64,000 nt of DNA from Actinoplanes flavus (GCF_017592555.1 NZ_JAGFNS010000035.1:32106-96105); one strand, 5' to 3'. Positions 18,069-27,176 are shown, numbered from the stretch's first letter. A program made the numbers and translations. The notes: generated by a model not told the origin, from the letters alone.

Positions 18069-19040
18069 CTAGCGGAAGGCGTCGATGTTGGTGGACAGCC
18101 ACTCGGAGAAAGTGCGGGGTGGGCGGCCCAGTACTCGTTCCACGTCAGGGCTGATTCGCTGTTCCTCGGGAGTGGGGGCACCGATGATGTCCAGCGTGCC
18201 GTCGACGACCGGTGCGGGCATGAAGGTCAGCATCTGCTCGCGGGCCTCCTCGACCGACTGGTCGATGAAGCGGACCGGCTCGCCCAAGGCGGCCGCTAGA
18301 TCTGCTGCTCGCTGGCGGGGGCTGGTCAGCTGCGGGCCCGTCAGGGTGAACACCTGCTGGGTGTGACTTTGATCCTGGAGTGCCGCTGCGGCGACCTCGG
18401 CGATGTCGCCCGGATGGACCAGCGGTAGGCCGACATCGCCGAAAGGTGATGAGACGGTGCGTGAGGTGCGTACCTGCTCGGCCCAGGCGAGGGTGTTGGA
18501 GGCGAAGCCTCCCGGCCGTAACAGCACCCATTCCAGGCCGGAGGCGCGCACGGTGTCCTCTAGCGCGCGCAGCGGGGCGTGCGACACCGAACCGGGCCTG
18601 GTCCCGGCCGCCTGCGAGGAGAGCGCCACGATCCGGCGGACGCCTCCCGCCCGGACCACGTCGAGGATCGCCGGGATGTCGAGGTGCGCGCCGGCACCGG
18701 AGACGAGCAGGAAGAACGCCTCCGCTCCGGACACCGCCTCCCGCAGGCTTTCCGGATCGGCGAGGTCGGCGCAATGATGCTCGACCCCGACGGGGAGTGC
18801 GCCGGAAGCGGGTGCTCCGGTGGGGAGTGTTCCGGGGGCAGGTTCGCCGGAAGCGGGTGCTCCGGTGGCAGGTGCTCGGGCGGGGAGTGTTCCGGTGGCG
18901 GGTGCTTCGGTGGGGAGTGGATCGGTGGGGAGGGCTTTCGGTGCGTGTCGGGAGATTGCGTGAACCTTGGCCCCGGCTGCGGCTAGGGCGTGGATGAGGG
19001 GCCTCCCGACATTGCCGGTGGCTCCGGTGACGGCGTACAT
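18069..19040 (-). CDS. NmrA-like NAD(P)-binding protein with a repeat insertion
   Basis: A 323-residue Rossmann-fold protein of the atypical short-chain dehydrogenase/NmrA group: glycine motif 'TGATGNVG' at residues 5-12, then 'CADLADPESL', 'RIVALSSQAA' and 'LRPGGFASN'. Relatives are NADPH sensors or quinone reductases. Unusually, about 45 residues after the first beta-alpha-beta unit are a Pro/Ala/Thr/Gly repeat (encoded at about 18781-18925) at a position where relatives have only a short loop. It diverges from the HxlR regulator at 19135, a classical redox pairing like qorB with its HxlR repressor. Confidence 0.85.
   Translation of the reverse strand: MYAVTGATGNVGRPLIHALAAAGAKVHAISRHAPKALPTDPLPTEAPATGTLPARAPATGAPASGEPAPGTLPTGAPASGALPVGVEHHCADLADPESLREAVSGAEAFFLLVSGAGAHLDIPAILDVVRAGGVRRIVALSSQAAGTRPGSVSHAPLRALEDTVRASGLEWVLLRPGGFASNTLAWAEQVRTSRTVSSPFGDVGLPLVHPGDIAEVAAAALQDQSHTQQVFTLTGPQLTSPRQRAADLAAALGEPVRFIDQSVEEAREQMLTFMPAPVVDGTLDIIGAPTPEEQRISPDVERVLGRPPRTFSEWLSTNIDAFR
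18781..18925 (-). repeat. In-frame repeat insertion in NmrA-like gene
   Basis: Degenerate 15-bp periodicity encodes repeats of the type [G/A]-x-L-P-T-G-A-P-A-S (Pro/Ala/Thr/Gly). It sits in a surface loop of the Rossmann domain and keeps frame. Same kind of slippage-derived linker as seen in the genes at 13141, 46906 and 55451. Confidence 0.8.
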
Positions 19041-19100
19041 GTTCGACTCCCTGTCGTCGATGGGTCAACGCAGGATTGGACGCTACATGCCTGGTGATAG

Positions 19101-19110
19101 TAGGTACCTA
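19101..19110. promoter_or_regulatory. Likely HxlR operator (palindrome) in divergent promoter
   Basis: TAGGTACCTA is a perfect 10-bp palindrome in the 94-bp space between the NmrA-like gene (start 19040) and the HxlR gene (start 19135). About 17 bases further on, GTGACTACC echoes its flank GTAGGTACC. HxlR repressors bind short GTA/TAC-type inverted sequences between themselves and a divergent redox gene, so this is the best operator candidate. Not tested. Confidence 0.5.
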
Positions 19111-19134
19111 GGAGAAAGTGACTACCCTGGGAGG

Positions 19135-19518
19135 ATGCATGGGACCGATCCCGAACAGGCCTGCCCGATCGCTCCGGTGGTCGACATCGTGTTCAGCCGC
19201 TGGACGACGCCGATCCTGTGGGCGCTGCACGAGTTCGGCCGTCAGCGTTTCGTCACGCTGGAACGCCGCATTCCGTCGATCACGCCCAAGGTGTTGACCC
19301 AACGGCTGCGCCAGTTGGAACGCGATGGTCTGATCACCCGGACGTACTATCCGGAGGTGCCGCCCCGGGTGGAGTACGAGATCAGTGATCTGGGCCGCAG
19401 CCTCGGGCCGCTTTTCGCTCACCTGTCGACGTGGGCCTCCGACAATCTTCCGGCGGTGGACGCCGCCCGGGCCGCCTACGACGCCACCGGGTCGAGATCT
19501 CCCAGCGCCGTGTCGTAG
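19135..19518 (+). CDS. HxlR-family winged-helix regulator
   Basis: A 127-residue regulator of the expected size. It has the family hallmarks: an N-terminal Cys ('ACPIAPVVDIVFSRW'), 'FVTLERRIPSITPKVLTQRL' and 'RQLERDGLITRTYYPEVPPR' with the beta-wing, and 'YEISDLGRSL'. The Cys before the winged helix is the redox or electrophile sensor in characterised relatives. ATG 19135 touches GGGAGG with no spacer, so either translation is inefficient or an upstream ATG (19087) is used. It is divergent from the NmrA-like oxidoreductase, its probable target. Confidence 0.88.
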   Translation: MHGTDPEQACPIAPVVDIVFSRWTTPILWALHEFGRQRFVTLERRIPSITPKVLTQRLRQLERDGLITRTYYPEVPPRVEYEISDLGRSLGPLFAHLSTWASDNLPAVDAARAAYDATGSRSPSAVS

Positions 19519-19569
19519 CGGGCCGCTATGGAACTGCGTCGAGTCGTCCCTATTCCGCGTGAGCTGGGC

Positions 19570-19688
19570 CGTGGAAGGGCGTGCCGGATCTCTTGCCGTT
19601 CGGCGTGAGGTCGTGGAAAGGCGCGTCTTGCCGTCGGAGTGAGGTGGGTCGTGGAAGGGCGCGTCGGGTGTCTTCCCGTCCGGCGTTT
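19570..19688. repeat. Three imperfect ~40-bp tandem repeats in convergent intergenic region
   Basis: Three units starting CGTGGAA at 19570, 19612 and 19650 (about 38-42 bp each) lie between the HxlR gene (ends 19518) and the methyltransferase gene (ends 19838). No gene is supported in 19519-19837; the remaining ~150 bases show nothing recognisable. Confidence 0.8.
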
Positions 19689-19837
19689 GCTGGTCGTTGG
19701 GGTCGGGGAGGCCGGTGGGCGCTTCGGGAAGGCCGGGACGGATTGGCGCTCTGGTGGGGGCCGATCTGACGCGGCAGGCGTGGCTTCGTTGCTGGCGGGA
19801 TGGTGTGGGAGGGGGAGATCGGTGTGATCCGTATCGG

Positions 19838-20473
19838 TCATCCGTAGTGGGAGTGGACGGCCGGCTGGCCGGTGTAGTTGGGGCCGGCGTGATCGTCCGC
19901 GCCGAGGTAGGCATACGGCAGGGCGAGTTCGCGAGGGCCGGTGCAACTGATCCGGTGACGGAGGGCGTCGTACTCGATCCCGGCTTTCCGCAGCAGTGTG
20001 GTCAGCCGCCGGCCGGCGGGTCGGCCGTTGGACGTCCGGACGCTGGTCAGGTCCAGGCCGGCGACGAACCGTCCGCTCGGGTTCAACCATGTCAGGACAC
20101 GCTGGAGAACCCCGAGCTTGTCCCCGACGTAGTGCAGGCCGTGCACGCAGGTGATCAGGTCGAACGTCCGGTCCGGGGTCCACGTCTCGACCGGCGCGGC
20201 GATCAGTTCCGGTCCGTCGCCTGGGGCGAACGCGTCGACCAGGTCGACACCGACCAGCGTGGCCGTGTCCAGGCGGGCGGCGGCCCGGATCAGCGCCCGT
20301 CCACTGCCGCAGCACAGGTCGAGCCAGGAACGCTTCGTGCCGGCCAGCAGTTCCACCGGATCGAACCCGAGCACCTTGGCGTAACTGTTCACCCCGGACA
20401 GTTGCCGTTCCCGGTTCATCGCGTTGTTCGCGACCACCGAAGACGCGTGCAGGGCCTGATCGTCGAGCAGCAT
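19838..20473 (-). CDS. SAM-dependent methyltransferase (class I)
   Basis: A 211-residue protein using ATG 20473; an in-frame TTG at 20485 is an alternative. The SAM-binding motif I is 'WLDLCCGSGRALI' near residues 50-62, the acidic end of beta-2 is 'VGVDLVDAF', and motif IV-like 'FDLITCVHGLHYVG' follows, then 'LTWLNPSGRFVAGLD'. This is the order of a class I Rossmann methyltransferase (methyltransf_25/11 type). Substrate cannot be told. It is followed by the GGDEF-EAL gene on the same strand upstream, 30 bases apart, so the two may form one transcript. Confidence 0.85.
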   Translation of the reverse strand: MLLDDQALHASSVVANNAMNRERQLSGVNSYAKVLGFDPVELLAGTKRSWLDLCCGSGRALIRAAARLDTATLVGVDLVDAFAPGDGPELIAAPVETWTPDRTFDLITCVHGLHYVGDKLGVLQRVLTWLNPSGRFVAGLDLTSVRTSNGRPAGRRLTTLLRKAGIEYDALRHRISCTGPRELALPYAYLGADDHAGPNYTGQPAVHSHYG

Positions 20474-20502
20474 GCGCCTACGCAATCACACCGGTGCGAG
20501 CC

Positions 20503-22725
20503 TCAGGCGGCGACCCGGTTCTGCTGGGCGGCGAGCATCTCGTCGATGGCCTCGGCGGGCAGCGGCCGGGCGAAGTGGAAGCCCTGCGCCTGACGGTAGC
20601 CCAGCTCGTACAGTCGCTGGGCCTGCTCGACGGTCTCGACGCCCTCAGCCACCGTGCGCAGCCCCATGGTCTCGGCGATGCCGGTCAGCGCGATCGCGAT
20701 CGCCTCCTGCTGCGGGCTGCCGCCCAGGCCGTCGACGAACGACTTGTCGACCTTGATGGCGTCGACCGGGCAGGTGCGCAGCAGGCCCAGCGACGAGTGG
20801 CCGGTGCCGAAGTCGTCCAGGGCGATGGCGACACCCAGGTCGGAGAGCGCGGTGACGCTGGCCAGGGCTCGGCCGCCACCGAACACGGCGGTCTCGGTGA
20901 TCTCGACGGTGAGCTGCCGGGCCGGCAGGCCGTGCCGGGCCAGGGCGGCCGCCACGATCTCCGGCAGCGCCGGGTCGAGCAGTTGGCGGGCGGACACGTT
21001 GACGGCGACCGAGCGCAGCGCGTCCGGCCCGTGCCGGCGCCGCCACTCGGCGGCCTGCGCGCACACGGTGTCCAGGATCCAGGCGCCGAGTTCGACGATG
21101 AGGCCGGTGTCCTCGGCGACGGGGATGAATCCGGCCGGCGGGACGTCGCCCCACCGAACCAGCGATTCCACGCCGATCAGGCGGCCGTCGGGCAGGTTCA
21201 CGATCGGCTGGTAGAGCAGGTGGAACTCGCCCGCGGCCAGGCCCCGGCGCAGGTCGGCGGCGACGGTCGCCCGGCGGCTGAGCTGCCGTTCCAGGGTGGC
21301 GTCGTAGCGGACCACCCGGCCGCCGGCGCCGGCCATCGCCTCGCGCAGCGCCAGTTCGGCCCGCCGGTACGAGTCGGGCGCGTCGGCGGTGTCGCCGTCG
21401 GTGAGCCCGATGGAGACGTCGACGAGCAGTTCGTGACCGGCGGCGGACAGCGGCTCGGCGCTGGCCGCGAGCAGCCGGTCGACGGTGCCGGGCGCGGCGG
21501 TCAGCAGCAGGCCGAACTCGTCGCCGCCGAGCCGGGCCACCACGGCGTGGCGGCCGGCCAGGGCGGTGAGACGTTCGGCGTACGCGGTGAGCAGCGCGTC
21601 GCCGGCGGCCGGTCCGAGGCCGTCGTTGATCGCCCGGAACTCCTTGAGGTCGATCAGTACCACGGTGTGCGGTTCGGTGGTGGACGCGACGGCCGCGGTG
21701 AAGTAGCGGCGGCTGAACAGGCCGGTCAGCTCGTCGTGCATGGCCTGCCGGGCGACGGTGTCGAGCAGGCTGTTGTTCTCGGCGAGCGCGATCGCCTGCC
21801 GGGCCACGACGAGCAGCAGCAGCATGGTGGTGCCGGCCACCTGGACGGTGCTCAGGTGCCCGGTGCGCAGGAAGACGGTGGCGACCAGGAGGCTGATCAG
21901 GCCGGAGGCGACCAGTGGCACCGCGCTGCCGCGCCGGCCGGCCGACGGGTGGGCGATCCGGGAGGAACCGCCGGCGGCCAGCCGCCGGTGCTGAGCGTGT
22001 GCGGCGAGCGTGCCGCACAGGCCGACGAACGGCAGTACGGCGGCGCTGCCGTTGAGGTGCGGCCAGGGACGCAGCGCGGTCATCAGCAGGGTGGACAGCG
22101 GTCCGGCGAGCCCGATCGGGGCCAGCCACCAGAGCGCGGCCCGGGGGATCGGGCTACGCCGCGCTGTCATGATCTTGACGACGACCACGGCGCCGGCCAC
22201 CGCGATCGCGATCATGGCGATGTTCAGCCACCAGGCCGATTCGCTGACCCCGAACCGGTTCATGAACCAGCCGATGTACTGCGACGTGGCGATGCCGCCG
22301 GTCACCACCACCACGGCGACGTCGAGCACCGCGGTGAGCAGTTGACGCCAGGTACGCCCGCCGGCCGGCAACCGCAGCAGGGCCGTGATCGCCAGGATGG
22401 TGCCCACCACGTACAGGCAGAGGGTGCGTGTGCCGATCGGCGGCATCCCGGACCAGGGCAGGGTGACGACGTCGAGGGTCTGGCTGATCCCGGCCAGCAG
22501 CACGAAACCCATGGCGACGGCCACCCGCCGCCAGAAGGCGCGCAGGTCGCCGCCGGTGCGGACCGCGGCGCCGCGGAAGGCGGCGACCGCGGCCGCGAGC
22601 CCGGCCACGGCCGGGACCCACACCAGCAGCACCGGGTACGCGCCCCGGGTTCCGGCGAGTACGAGCACGACTTCGGCGACGGCCATCGACACGGCGAACG
22701 GCGTCAACCATCCAGGTCGAGCCAC
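20503..22725 (-). CDS. Membrane-bound GGDEF-EAL cyclic-di-GMP enzyme
   Basis: A 740-residue bifunctional signalling protein. GTG 22725 is chosen because GGGGAGG lies five bases upstream. Residues ~5-300 contain about eight to ten hydrophobic segments, a membrane sensor. The diguanylate cyclase domain has the intact GGDEF signature near residue 400 and 'LTGLFSRRYF', but no RxxD inhibitory site directly before it. The EAL domain keeps the catalytic set: ESLVRW, NVSARQL, EITETAV, LDDFGTG (about 636), IKVDKSF, EGVET and YRQAQGFHF. Both activities are therefore plausible; the EAL half is predicted active. In actinomycetes c-di-GMP controls development through BldD. Confidence 0.92.
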   Translation of the reverse strand: MARPGWLTPFAVSMAVAEVVLVLAGTRGAYPVLLVWVPAVAGLAAAVAAFRGAAVRTGGDLRAFWRRVAVAMGFVLLAGISQTLDVVTLPWSGMPPIGTRTLCLYVVGTILAITALLRLPAGGRTWRQLLTAVLDVAVVVVTGGIATSQYIGWFMNRFGVSESAWWLNIAMIAIAVAGAVVVVKIMTARRSPIPRAALWWLAPIGLAGPLSTLLMTALRPWPHLNGSAAVLPFVGLCGTLAAHAQHRRLAAGGSSRIAHPSAGRRGSAVPLVASGLISLLVATVFLRTGHLSTVQVAGTTMLLLLVVARQAIALAENNSLLDTVARQAMHDELTGLFSRRYFTAAVASTTEPHTVVLIDLKEFRAINDGLGPAAGDALLTAYAERLTALAGRHAVVARLGGDEFGLLLTAAPGTVDRLLAASAEPLSAAGHELLVDVSIGLTDGDTADAPDSYRRAELALREAMAGAGGRVVRYDATLERQLSRRATVAADLRRGLAAGEFHLLYQPIVNLPDGRLIGVESLVRWGDVPPAGFIPVAEDTGLIVELGAWILDTVCAQAAEWRRRHGPDALRSVAVNVSARQLLDPALPEIVAAALARHGLPARQLTVEITETAVFGGGRALASVTALSDLGVAIALDDFGTGHSSLGLLRTCPVDAIKVDKSFVDGLGGSPQQEAIAIALTGIAETMGLRTVAEGVETVEQAQRLYELGYRQAQGFHFARPLPAEAIDEMLAAQQNRVAA

Positions 22726-22801
22726 CTGGCCTCCCCTCACCTCGGTCGGTCCGACGTATCGCACGATCGGCGCGCGCCGGGGCGAGTTGAGGGTGGTGGG
22801 G

Positions 22802-23626
22802 CTAACGTGCGAGCAGGTCCCGCAGCGTCTGCTCCAGCTCGGTGACGCAGGGCACCCGGCGGTCGCCGCACGGCCGCAGAATGCCCCGGTTGTCGGCGTC
22901 GTACAGGGCGGCCAGCTCGGACGCGAGGGCCGGGGGCAGGCCGGCGTCGGCCAGGGCGCCGAGCCACGCGGGCTGCGGGACGGTGACCACGGTGAGCTCC
23001 CGGCCGAGCAGTTTGCCCAGGATCTCGGCGACCTGCCGCTCGGTGTAGGCGGGCGCCTCCAGGTCGACGGTCTCGCTCGCCGCGGGCGGGGCGAGCAGTG
23101 CCCGTGCGGCGGCCGCGCCCACGTCGACGGTCGCGACCATCGGCAGCGGCACGTCCGCCGAGTCGGCGAAGACCGGGTAGACGCCCGACTCGACGGCCCC
23201 GGTCTCCAGGGCCTTCTCCTGGAAGTGCGGCGACCGGATCGCGGTGAGCCGCGCGCCGGTCGCGTGCAGCGCCCGCTCCAGGTCGTGCAGCCAGCGGATC
23301 GGGCCGGTGCCGTCGGGCAGGTCGGCGCCGATCGACGACAGCATCACCACGTGCGGCACGCCACTGTCGGCTACCGCTCCGGCGATCGCCTCGATCATGG
23401 TGGGCTCGGCGCCGCCGGTGAACGGCAGCATCACGAATGCCCCGCGGCAACCGGAGAACGCGGTGCTCAGACCCGTACGATCGGAAAGATCCGCAACCGC
23501 GACGTCTCCGCCGGGGTGGGCCGACGCGGGGTTGCGGACGACGGCCCGGACCGGCGCGCCCGCGGCGAGAAGCGCTTGTGCGGCCGCGCCGCCGACGCGG
23601 CCGGTGATCCCGGTGACAGCGAACAT
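22802..23626 (-). CDS. NmrA-like NAD(P)-binding oxidoreductase
   Basis: A 274-residue protein with Rossmann glycine motif 'VTGITGRVG' at residues 4-12, 'DVAVADLSDRTGL', 'GVPHVVMLSSIGAD' and 'LTAIRSPHFQEK'. It is a normal-length NmrA/quinone-reductase-type protein without the repeat insertion seen in the other NmrA-like gene of this window. It is divergent from the AraC-type regulator at 23729, which is its likely controller. Substrate unknown; relatives reduce quinones or act as NADPH sensors. Confidence 0.85.
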   Translation of the reverse strand: MFAVTGITGRVGGAAAQALLAAGAPVRAVVRNPASAHPGGDVAVADLSDRTGLSTAFSGCRGAFVMLPFTGGAEPTMIEAIAGAVADSGVPHVVMLSSIGADLPDGTGPIRWLHDLERALHATGARLTAIRSPHFQEKALETGAVESGVYPVFADSADVPLPMVATVDVGAAAARALLAPPAASETVDLEAPAYTERQVAEILGKLLGRELTVVTVPQPAWLGALADAGLPPALASELAALYDADNRGILRPCGDRRVPCVTELEQTLRDLLAR

Positions 23627-23728
23627 GTGTGCCTCCCTCGATTGGTGATGACAGTCTTTCGGCGAAGAGTGAGACGATCCATGTTCGGTGGGCTCGTTCG
23701 CATGTCTGAGCGTCTACGCTGCGTCCTC

Positions 23729-24661
23729 ATGGATCCGCTGGGAGATCTCCTCGACGGGGTACGGGCGCACACCGCCGCCTTCTGCCAGGCCACTCTCGAC
23801 CCGCCGTGGGGGCTGCGGATCGTCGACCGGGCGCCGCTGGCCCTGGCCGCCCCGCTGCGCGGACAGGCGTGGGTGGTGCCGGACGAGGGCGAACCGACAC
23901 TGCTGCGGACCGGGGACGTGGCGATCGTGCAGGGCCCGGAGCCGTACACGGTGGCCGACGATCCCGGCACGCGTCCGGATGTCTTCGTGCACCCGGAGAA
24001 CCGCCTGATGACCGCCGACGGCTGCGACATCACCGCGGACACCAAGACGCGTACCCTGGCGGCCCGGCTCGGCGGCCCCGACGACGGCGCGACGCTGCTG
24101 GCCAGCGGCACCTACCAGGTGTCCGGTTCGGTCAGCGGCCGCCTGCTGGCCGCGCTGCCGCGAGTCGTGCACGTGGAGCGCGAACACGTCCAGTCGTCGA
24201 TCATGGACCTGCTCTCCGCCGAGGTGGAACGGGACGAACCGGGTCAACAGGTGGTGCTCGACCGGCTGCTCGACCTGGCGCTGGTCGCCGCGCTGCGGGG
24301 CTGGTTCGCGCGCCCGGCCGCCGACCCGCCCGGCTGGTACCGCGCGCACGGCGATCCGCTGGTCGGCACGGCGCTGCGGATCATGCACGAGGATCCGGCC
24401 CGGTCGTGGACGGTCGCGTCGCTGGCGGCCGCCACCGGTGCGTCCCGGGCGGCGTTCGCGCGCCGGTTCACCACGCTGGTCGGGCAGCCGCCGATGACCT
24501 ATCTGACGCAGTGGCGGCTGGATCTGGCCGCCGGGGCGCTGCGGGACACCGACGCGACGATCGCCTCGATCGCCCGGCAGGTGGGGTACGCGAACGCGTT
24601 CGCCCTGACCGTCGCGTTCAAGCGGGAACGCGGTTCCACGCCGCAGCAGTTCCGGCGTTAG
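23729..24661 (+). CDS. AraC-family transcriptional regulator (cupin_6 type)
   Basis: A 310-residue regulator using ATG 23729; ATG 23702 is in frame and possible. The N-terminal half is an AraC ligand-binding cupin of the RCS/'cupin_6' kind ('LRGQAWVVPDEGEP', 'GDVAIVQGPEPYTVADDPG'). The C-terminal ~100 residues carry two helix-turn-helix units: 'WTVASLAAATGASRAAFARR' and 'TIASIARQVGYANAFALTVA', ending 'RGSTPQQFRR'. Such proteins often activate a divergent oxidoreductase gene, here the NmrA-like gene starting at 23626. Confidence 0.9.
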   Translation: MDPLGDLLDGVRAHTAAFCQATLDPPWGLRIVDRAPLALAAPLRGQAWVVPDEGEPTLLRTGDVAIVQGPEPYTVADDPGTRPDVFVHPENRLMTADGCDITADTKTRTLAARLGGPDDGATLLASGTYQVSGSVSGRLLAALPRVVHVEREHVQSSIMDLLSAEVERDEPGQQVVLDRLLDLALVAALRGWFARPAADPPGWYRAHGDPLVGTALRIMHEDPARSWTVASLAAATGASRAAFARRFTTLVGQPPMTYLTQWRLDLAAGALRDTDATIASIARQVGYANAFALTVAFKRERGSTPQQFRR

Positions 24662-24851
24662 CCCGCGGCGCGGCCAGCGTCTCACGCACCAGCGCCGGCG
24701 TGCGCCCGCTGGTCGTGCGCTCCGCGCCGACCGTCCACCGAGCCGGCGAAACGGCCGGGCCACGCGGGTGGCGTCCTCGACCGCCGCCACTGTTCGAGGT
24801 GCGGAACGCGACGGAGCCGGTGCCGCCGGCAAACGGCACCGGCCCGCCGGG

Positions 24852-25487
24852 TCAGTGGGCGACCGGGCAACCGCCGGTCAGCTTGCTGAGGAACTGGTTG
24901 GGGTCGTAGTAGTGCTCGACCTCCAGCAGCTTGAGGTCGTCGTCGACCTTGGCGACGCTCAGGCCGTACATCTCGATGGTCTTGCCGTTGGGCTGGTGGC
25001 CGTGGTACTCGCCGTCGAAGGAGCCCCAGTGCCGCCACTTGAAGGTGACCACCGGCGGCGGGCTGAGGACCTCGAGGACCTCCCAGTAGAAGCCGTTCGG
25101 GAACGCGCCGTGGAAGACGTCGTGCTGGCCGTCGAACGACTCCGGCTTGTAGAACGGGCTGTCGCCGACCAGCACGTTGTAGCTGCCGGTGTCGGCGATG
25201 TCCTGCGCGGACGCCCACGGGCCGCCGTTGACGTTGGTGCGGAAGTGTTCGGTCACCATCGAGACCCAGGTGGACGGGTCCTTCTTGTGCGAGACCTCCA
25301 TTTCGAAGACCTGCACGATCGATTCGACGATCGCCTCCAGGGAGCCGGGGGCGTGCTCGGTGGTCCGCTGGCCGGGCATCACGGTGTGCGACAGGTGGTA
25401 GTCGGGGGTGCCGTGGCGCCACTCGGCCTGGTCGGCGGCCTCGATCACGGCGGTGCGGCCCTGCAGCCACAACGGGGTCTCAGACAA
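24852..25487 (-). CDS. SnoaL/NTF2-like fold protein
   Basis: A 211-residue protein. The C-terminal half ('WRHWGSFDGEYHGHQPNGK', 'MYGLSVAKVDDDLKLLEVEH', 'YYDPNQFLSKL') follows the pattern of SnoaL-like proteins, small cone-shaped NTF2 folds used as cyclases, hydrolases or ligand binders. The N-terminal half is also compatible with an NTF2 unit. There is no signal peptide. The last residues are 'GGCPVAH'. Convergent with the AraC gene and preceded by an AT-richer promoter region. The 190 bases between 24662 and 24851 show no repeat or gene. Function cannot be specified. Confidence 0.65.
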   Translation of the reverse strand: MSETPLWLQGRTAVIEAADQAEWRHGTPDYHLSHTVMPGQRTTEHAPGSLEAIVESIVQVFEMEVSHKKDPSTWVSMVTEHFRTNVNGGPWASAQDIADTGSYNVLVGDSPFYKPESFDGQHDVFHGAFPNGFYWEVLEVLSPPPVVTFKWRHWGSFDGEYHGHQPNGKTIEMYGLSVAKVDDDLKLLEVEHYYDPNQFLSKLTGGCPVAH

Positions 25488-25769
25488 CGTCCGGTGTCCT
25501 TCCAGAATGAGGGGCAGGGGGCTTCGACGTGTTGCGCTCTGATTACCCCCCGTAGTTCAAAGCGTTGATCACGATATCCACGTAGGACCGGCGGCAAAAG
25601 ACCTCATCGGTTAACACCTATTTGCATAACGACTCATCTATTAACGAACGGCAAAGCGTCGATTCCATTGTCAATAATCGCCGGGCGGCGCGCCGAGGGA
25701 TAGCCTACTAAGTCAATGGGAGATGTGGTTAGCTGGGAGCAGGTCGGATCCCACCGGGAGGACGTTCAC
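25488..25769. promoter_or_regulatory. Divergent promoter region, locally AT-rich
   Basis: The spacer between the SnoaL-like gene and the FAD/NAD(P) gene is markedly AT-rich from about 25545 to 25700 (runs such as ACGATATCC, GGTTAACACC, TTGCATAACG and TTAACGAACG), in contrast to the flanks. It must contain both promoters, but I cannot assign -10/-35 boxes with confidence. GGGAGG eight bases before ATG 25770 marks the plus-strand translation start. Confidence 0.45.
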
Positions 25770-27146
25770 ATGACCAGCACCGTCATCCGCCGATCGGGCA
25801 CGGCGAGCGATCCGGCCACCCACGCCGGCACCGTCGTGATCATCGGCGGCGGCGCCGGCGGCGTGCTCGCCGCCTGCGCCCTGATGCGATGTCCCGACTA
25901 CCGCGTCATCCTGATCGGGCCCGGGACCACCCCGGGACCCGGCGTCGCCTACGGCACCGCCCGACCATGGCACCTGCTCAACTCCCGCGCCGCCGCGATG
26001 AGCGCCGACCCCGGCGACCCCCGGGACCTGCTCCGCTGGAGCCACGCCCGCGGCCGGCCCCTGGACCCGGCGGACTTCCTGCCCCGCGCCGACTACGGCG
26101 CCTATCTCGCCGACCGGTTCACCCACGCCCTCGGCAGCGGCCGGCTCGACCACCGGCGGGCCACCGCCACCGCGGTACGCCCCTACGGCGACGGGCACCT
26201 CGTCCTCGACGACACCGGCACCGCCACCTACGCCGACCACGTCGTGCTCGCCCTCGGCAACCCGCCGCCGCACCGGCTCCCCGGCATCAGCGACGCCGCC
26301 CACGACAGCGGCGCCTACATCGCCGACCCCTGGGCGCCCGGCGCGCTCGACGCCGTACCCCACGATCAGCCGGTCCTGCTGCTCGGCGCCGGCCTCACCG
26401 CGGTCGACGTGGCGCTCACCCTCACCGAGCGGGGACGCGGACGGCGTACCCCGCTGGATCTGATCTCCCGCCGCGGCCTGCTGCCGCTCGCCCACCCGGA
26501 CCGGCCGCCCGCCCCGCTCGACCTGGACCTGCCCGCCTCGAGCGACCTGGCCCCCCTGCTGCGCGCCGTGCGCGCCGCCGTCGCCGCGGGCGCCGACTGG
26601 ACCGCCGTGGTCGACGCCGTCCGCTGCCGGGCCGACGACCTCTGGACCGGCCTCGGCCACCCCGCCCAGGACCGCTTCCTGCGCCACTGCCAGCGCCTCT
26701 GGGAGATCCACCGGCATCGCATGGCGCCCGCGGTCGCCGCCCGCGTCGACCGGCTGCGCCGCGACGGCGACCTGCGCGTCCGCGCCGGCCGGATCAGCTC
26801 CGTCGAACCCCGTCCGGCCGGCGGCCTCACCGTCACGATCAACGGCGAGACCCCACAGCGGTACGCGACGGTGGTCGCCTGCACCGGCCCCGCCCCGGCG
26901 TTCGCCTCGCCCGGCCCGCTGCTCGGCGCACTGCTCGGCGAGGGGCTGCTGCGACCCGGCCCGCACCGGCTCGGCGTCGACACCGATCCGGACGGCCGCG
27001 CCGGGCCCGGACTGTGGGTGATCGGCCCGCTGCGCCGCGGGCACCTCTGGGAGACCACCGCGATCCCGGAGATCCGCGGTCAGGCCGAGCGGCTGGCCAC
27101 CGCGGTAAATGCGTCGCGGGTCCGTCCGGCGCCCACTACGGTCTGA
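25770..27146 (+). CDS. FAD/NAD(P)-binding protein (NAD_binding_9 type)
   Basis: A 458-residue flavoprotein. ATG 25770 follows GGGAGG and is preferred to an upstream in-frame start. The N-terminal dinucleotide motif is 'VVIIGGGAGGVLAA', followed by 'GPGVAYGTARPWHLLNSRAA', a hallmark of the NAD_binding_9 (HI0933/adenylate-type) family found in siderophore or amine hydroxylase-like proteins. A second Rossmann motif 'VLLLGAGLTAVDVAL' and 'LLGEGLLRPGPHRLGVDTD' complete the fold. Probably a cytoplasmic oxidoreductase; substrate unknown. A short, broken SEC-C gene follows 31 bases later. Confidence 0.85.
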   Translation: MTSTVIRRSGTASDPATHAGTVVIIGGGAGGVLAACALMRCPDYRVILIGPGTTPGPGVAYGTARPWHLLNSRAAAMSADPGDPRDLLRWSHARGRPLDPADFLPRADYGAYLADRFTHALGSGRLDHRRATATAVRPYGDGHLVLDDTGTATYADHVVLALGNPPPHRLPGISDAAHDSGAYIADPWAPGALDAVPHDQPVLLLGAGLTAVDVALTLTERGRGRRTPLDLISRRGLLPLAHPDRPPAPLDLDLPASSDLAPLLRAVRAAVAAGADWTAVVDAVRCRADDLWTGLGHPAQDRFLRHCQRLWEIHRHRMAPAVAARVDRLRRDGDLRVRAGRISSVEPRPAGGLTVTINGETPQRYATVVACTGPAPAFASPGPLLGALLGEGLLRPGPHRLGVDTDPDGRAGPGLWVIGPLRRGHLWETTAIPEIRGQAERLATAVNASRVRPAPTTV

Positions 27147-27176
27147 TCCACCGATCCGCCGACGAGGGAGGCCATC

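Noticed and set aside
20494..22845. Plus-strand frame of 783 codons opposite the GGDEF-EAL gene
   Set aside because: The minus-strand product has full GGDEF and EAL catalytic sets with a good ribosome site.
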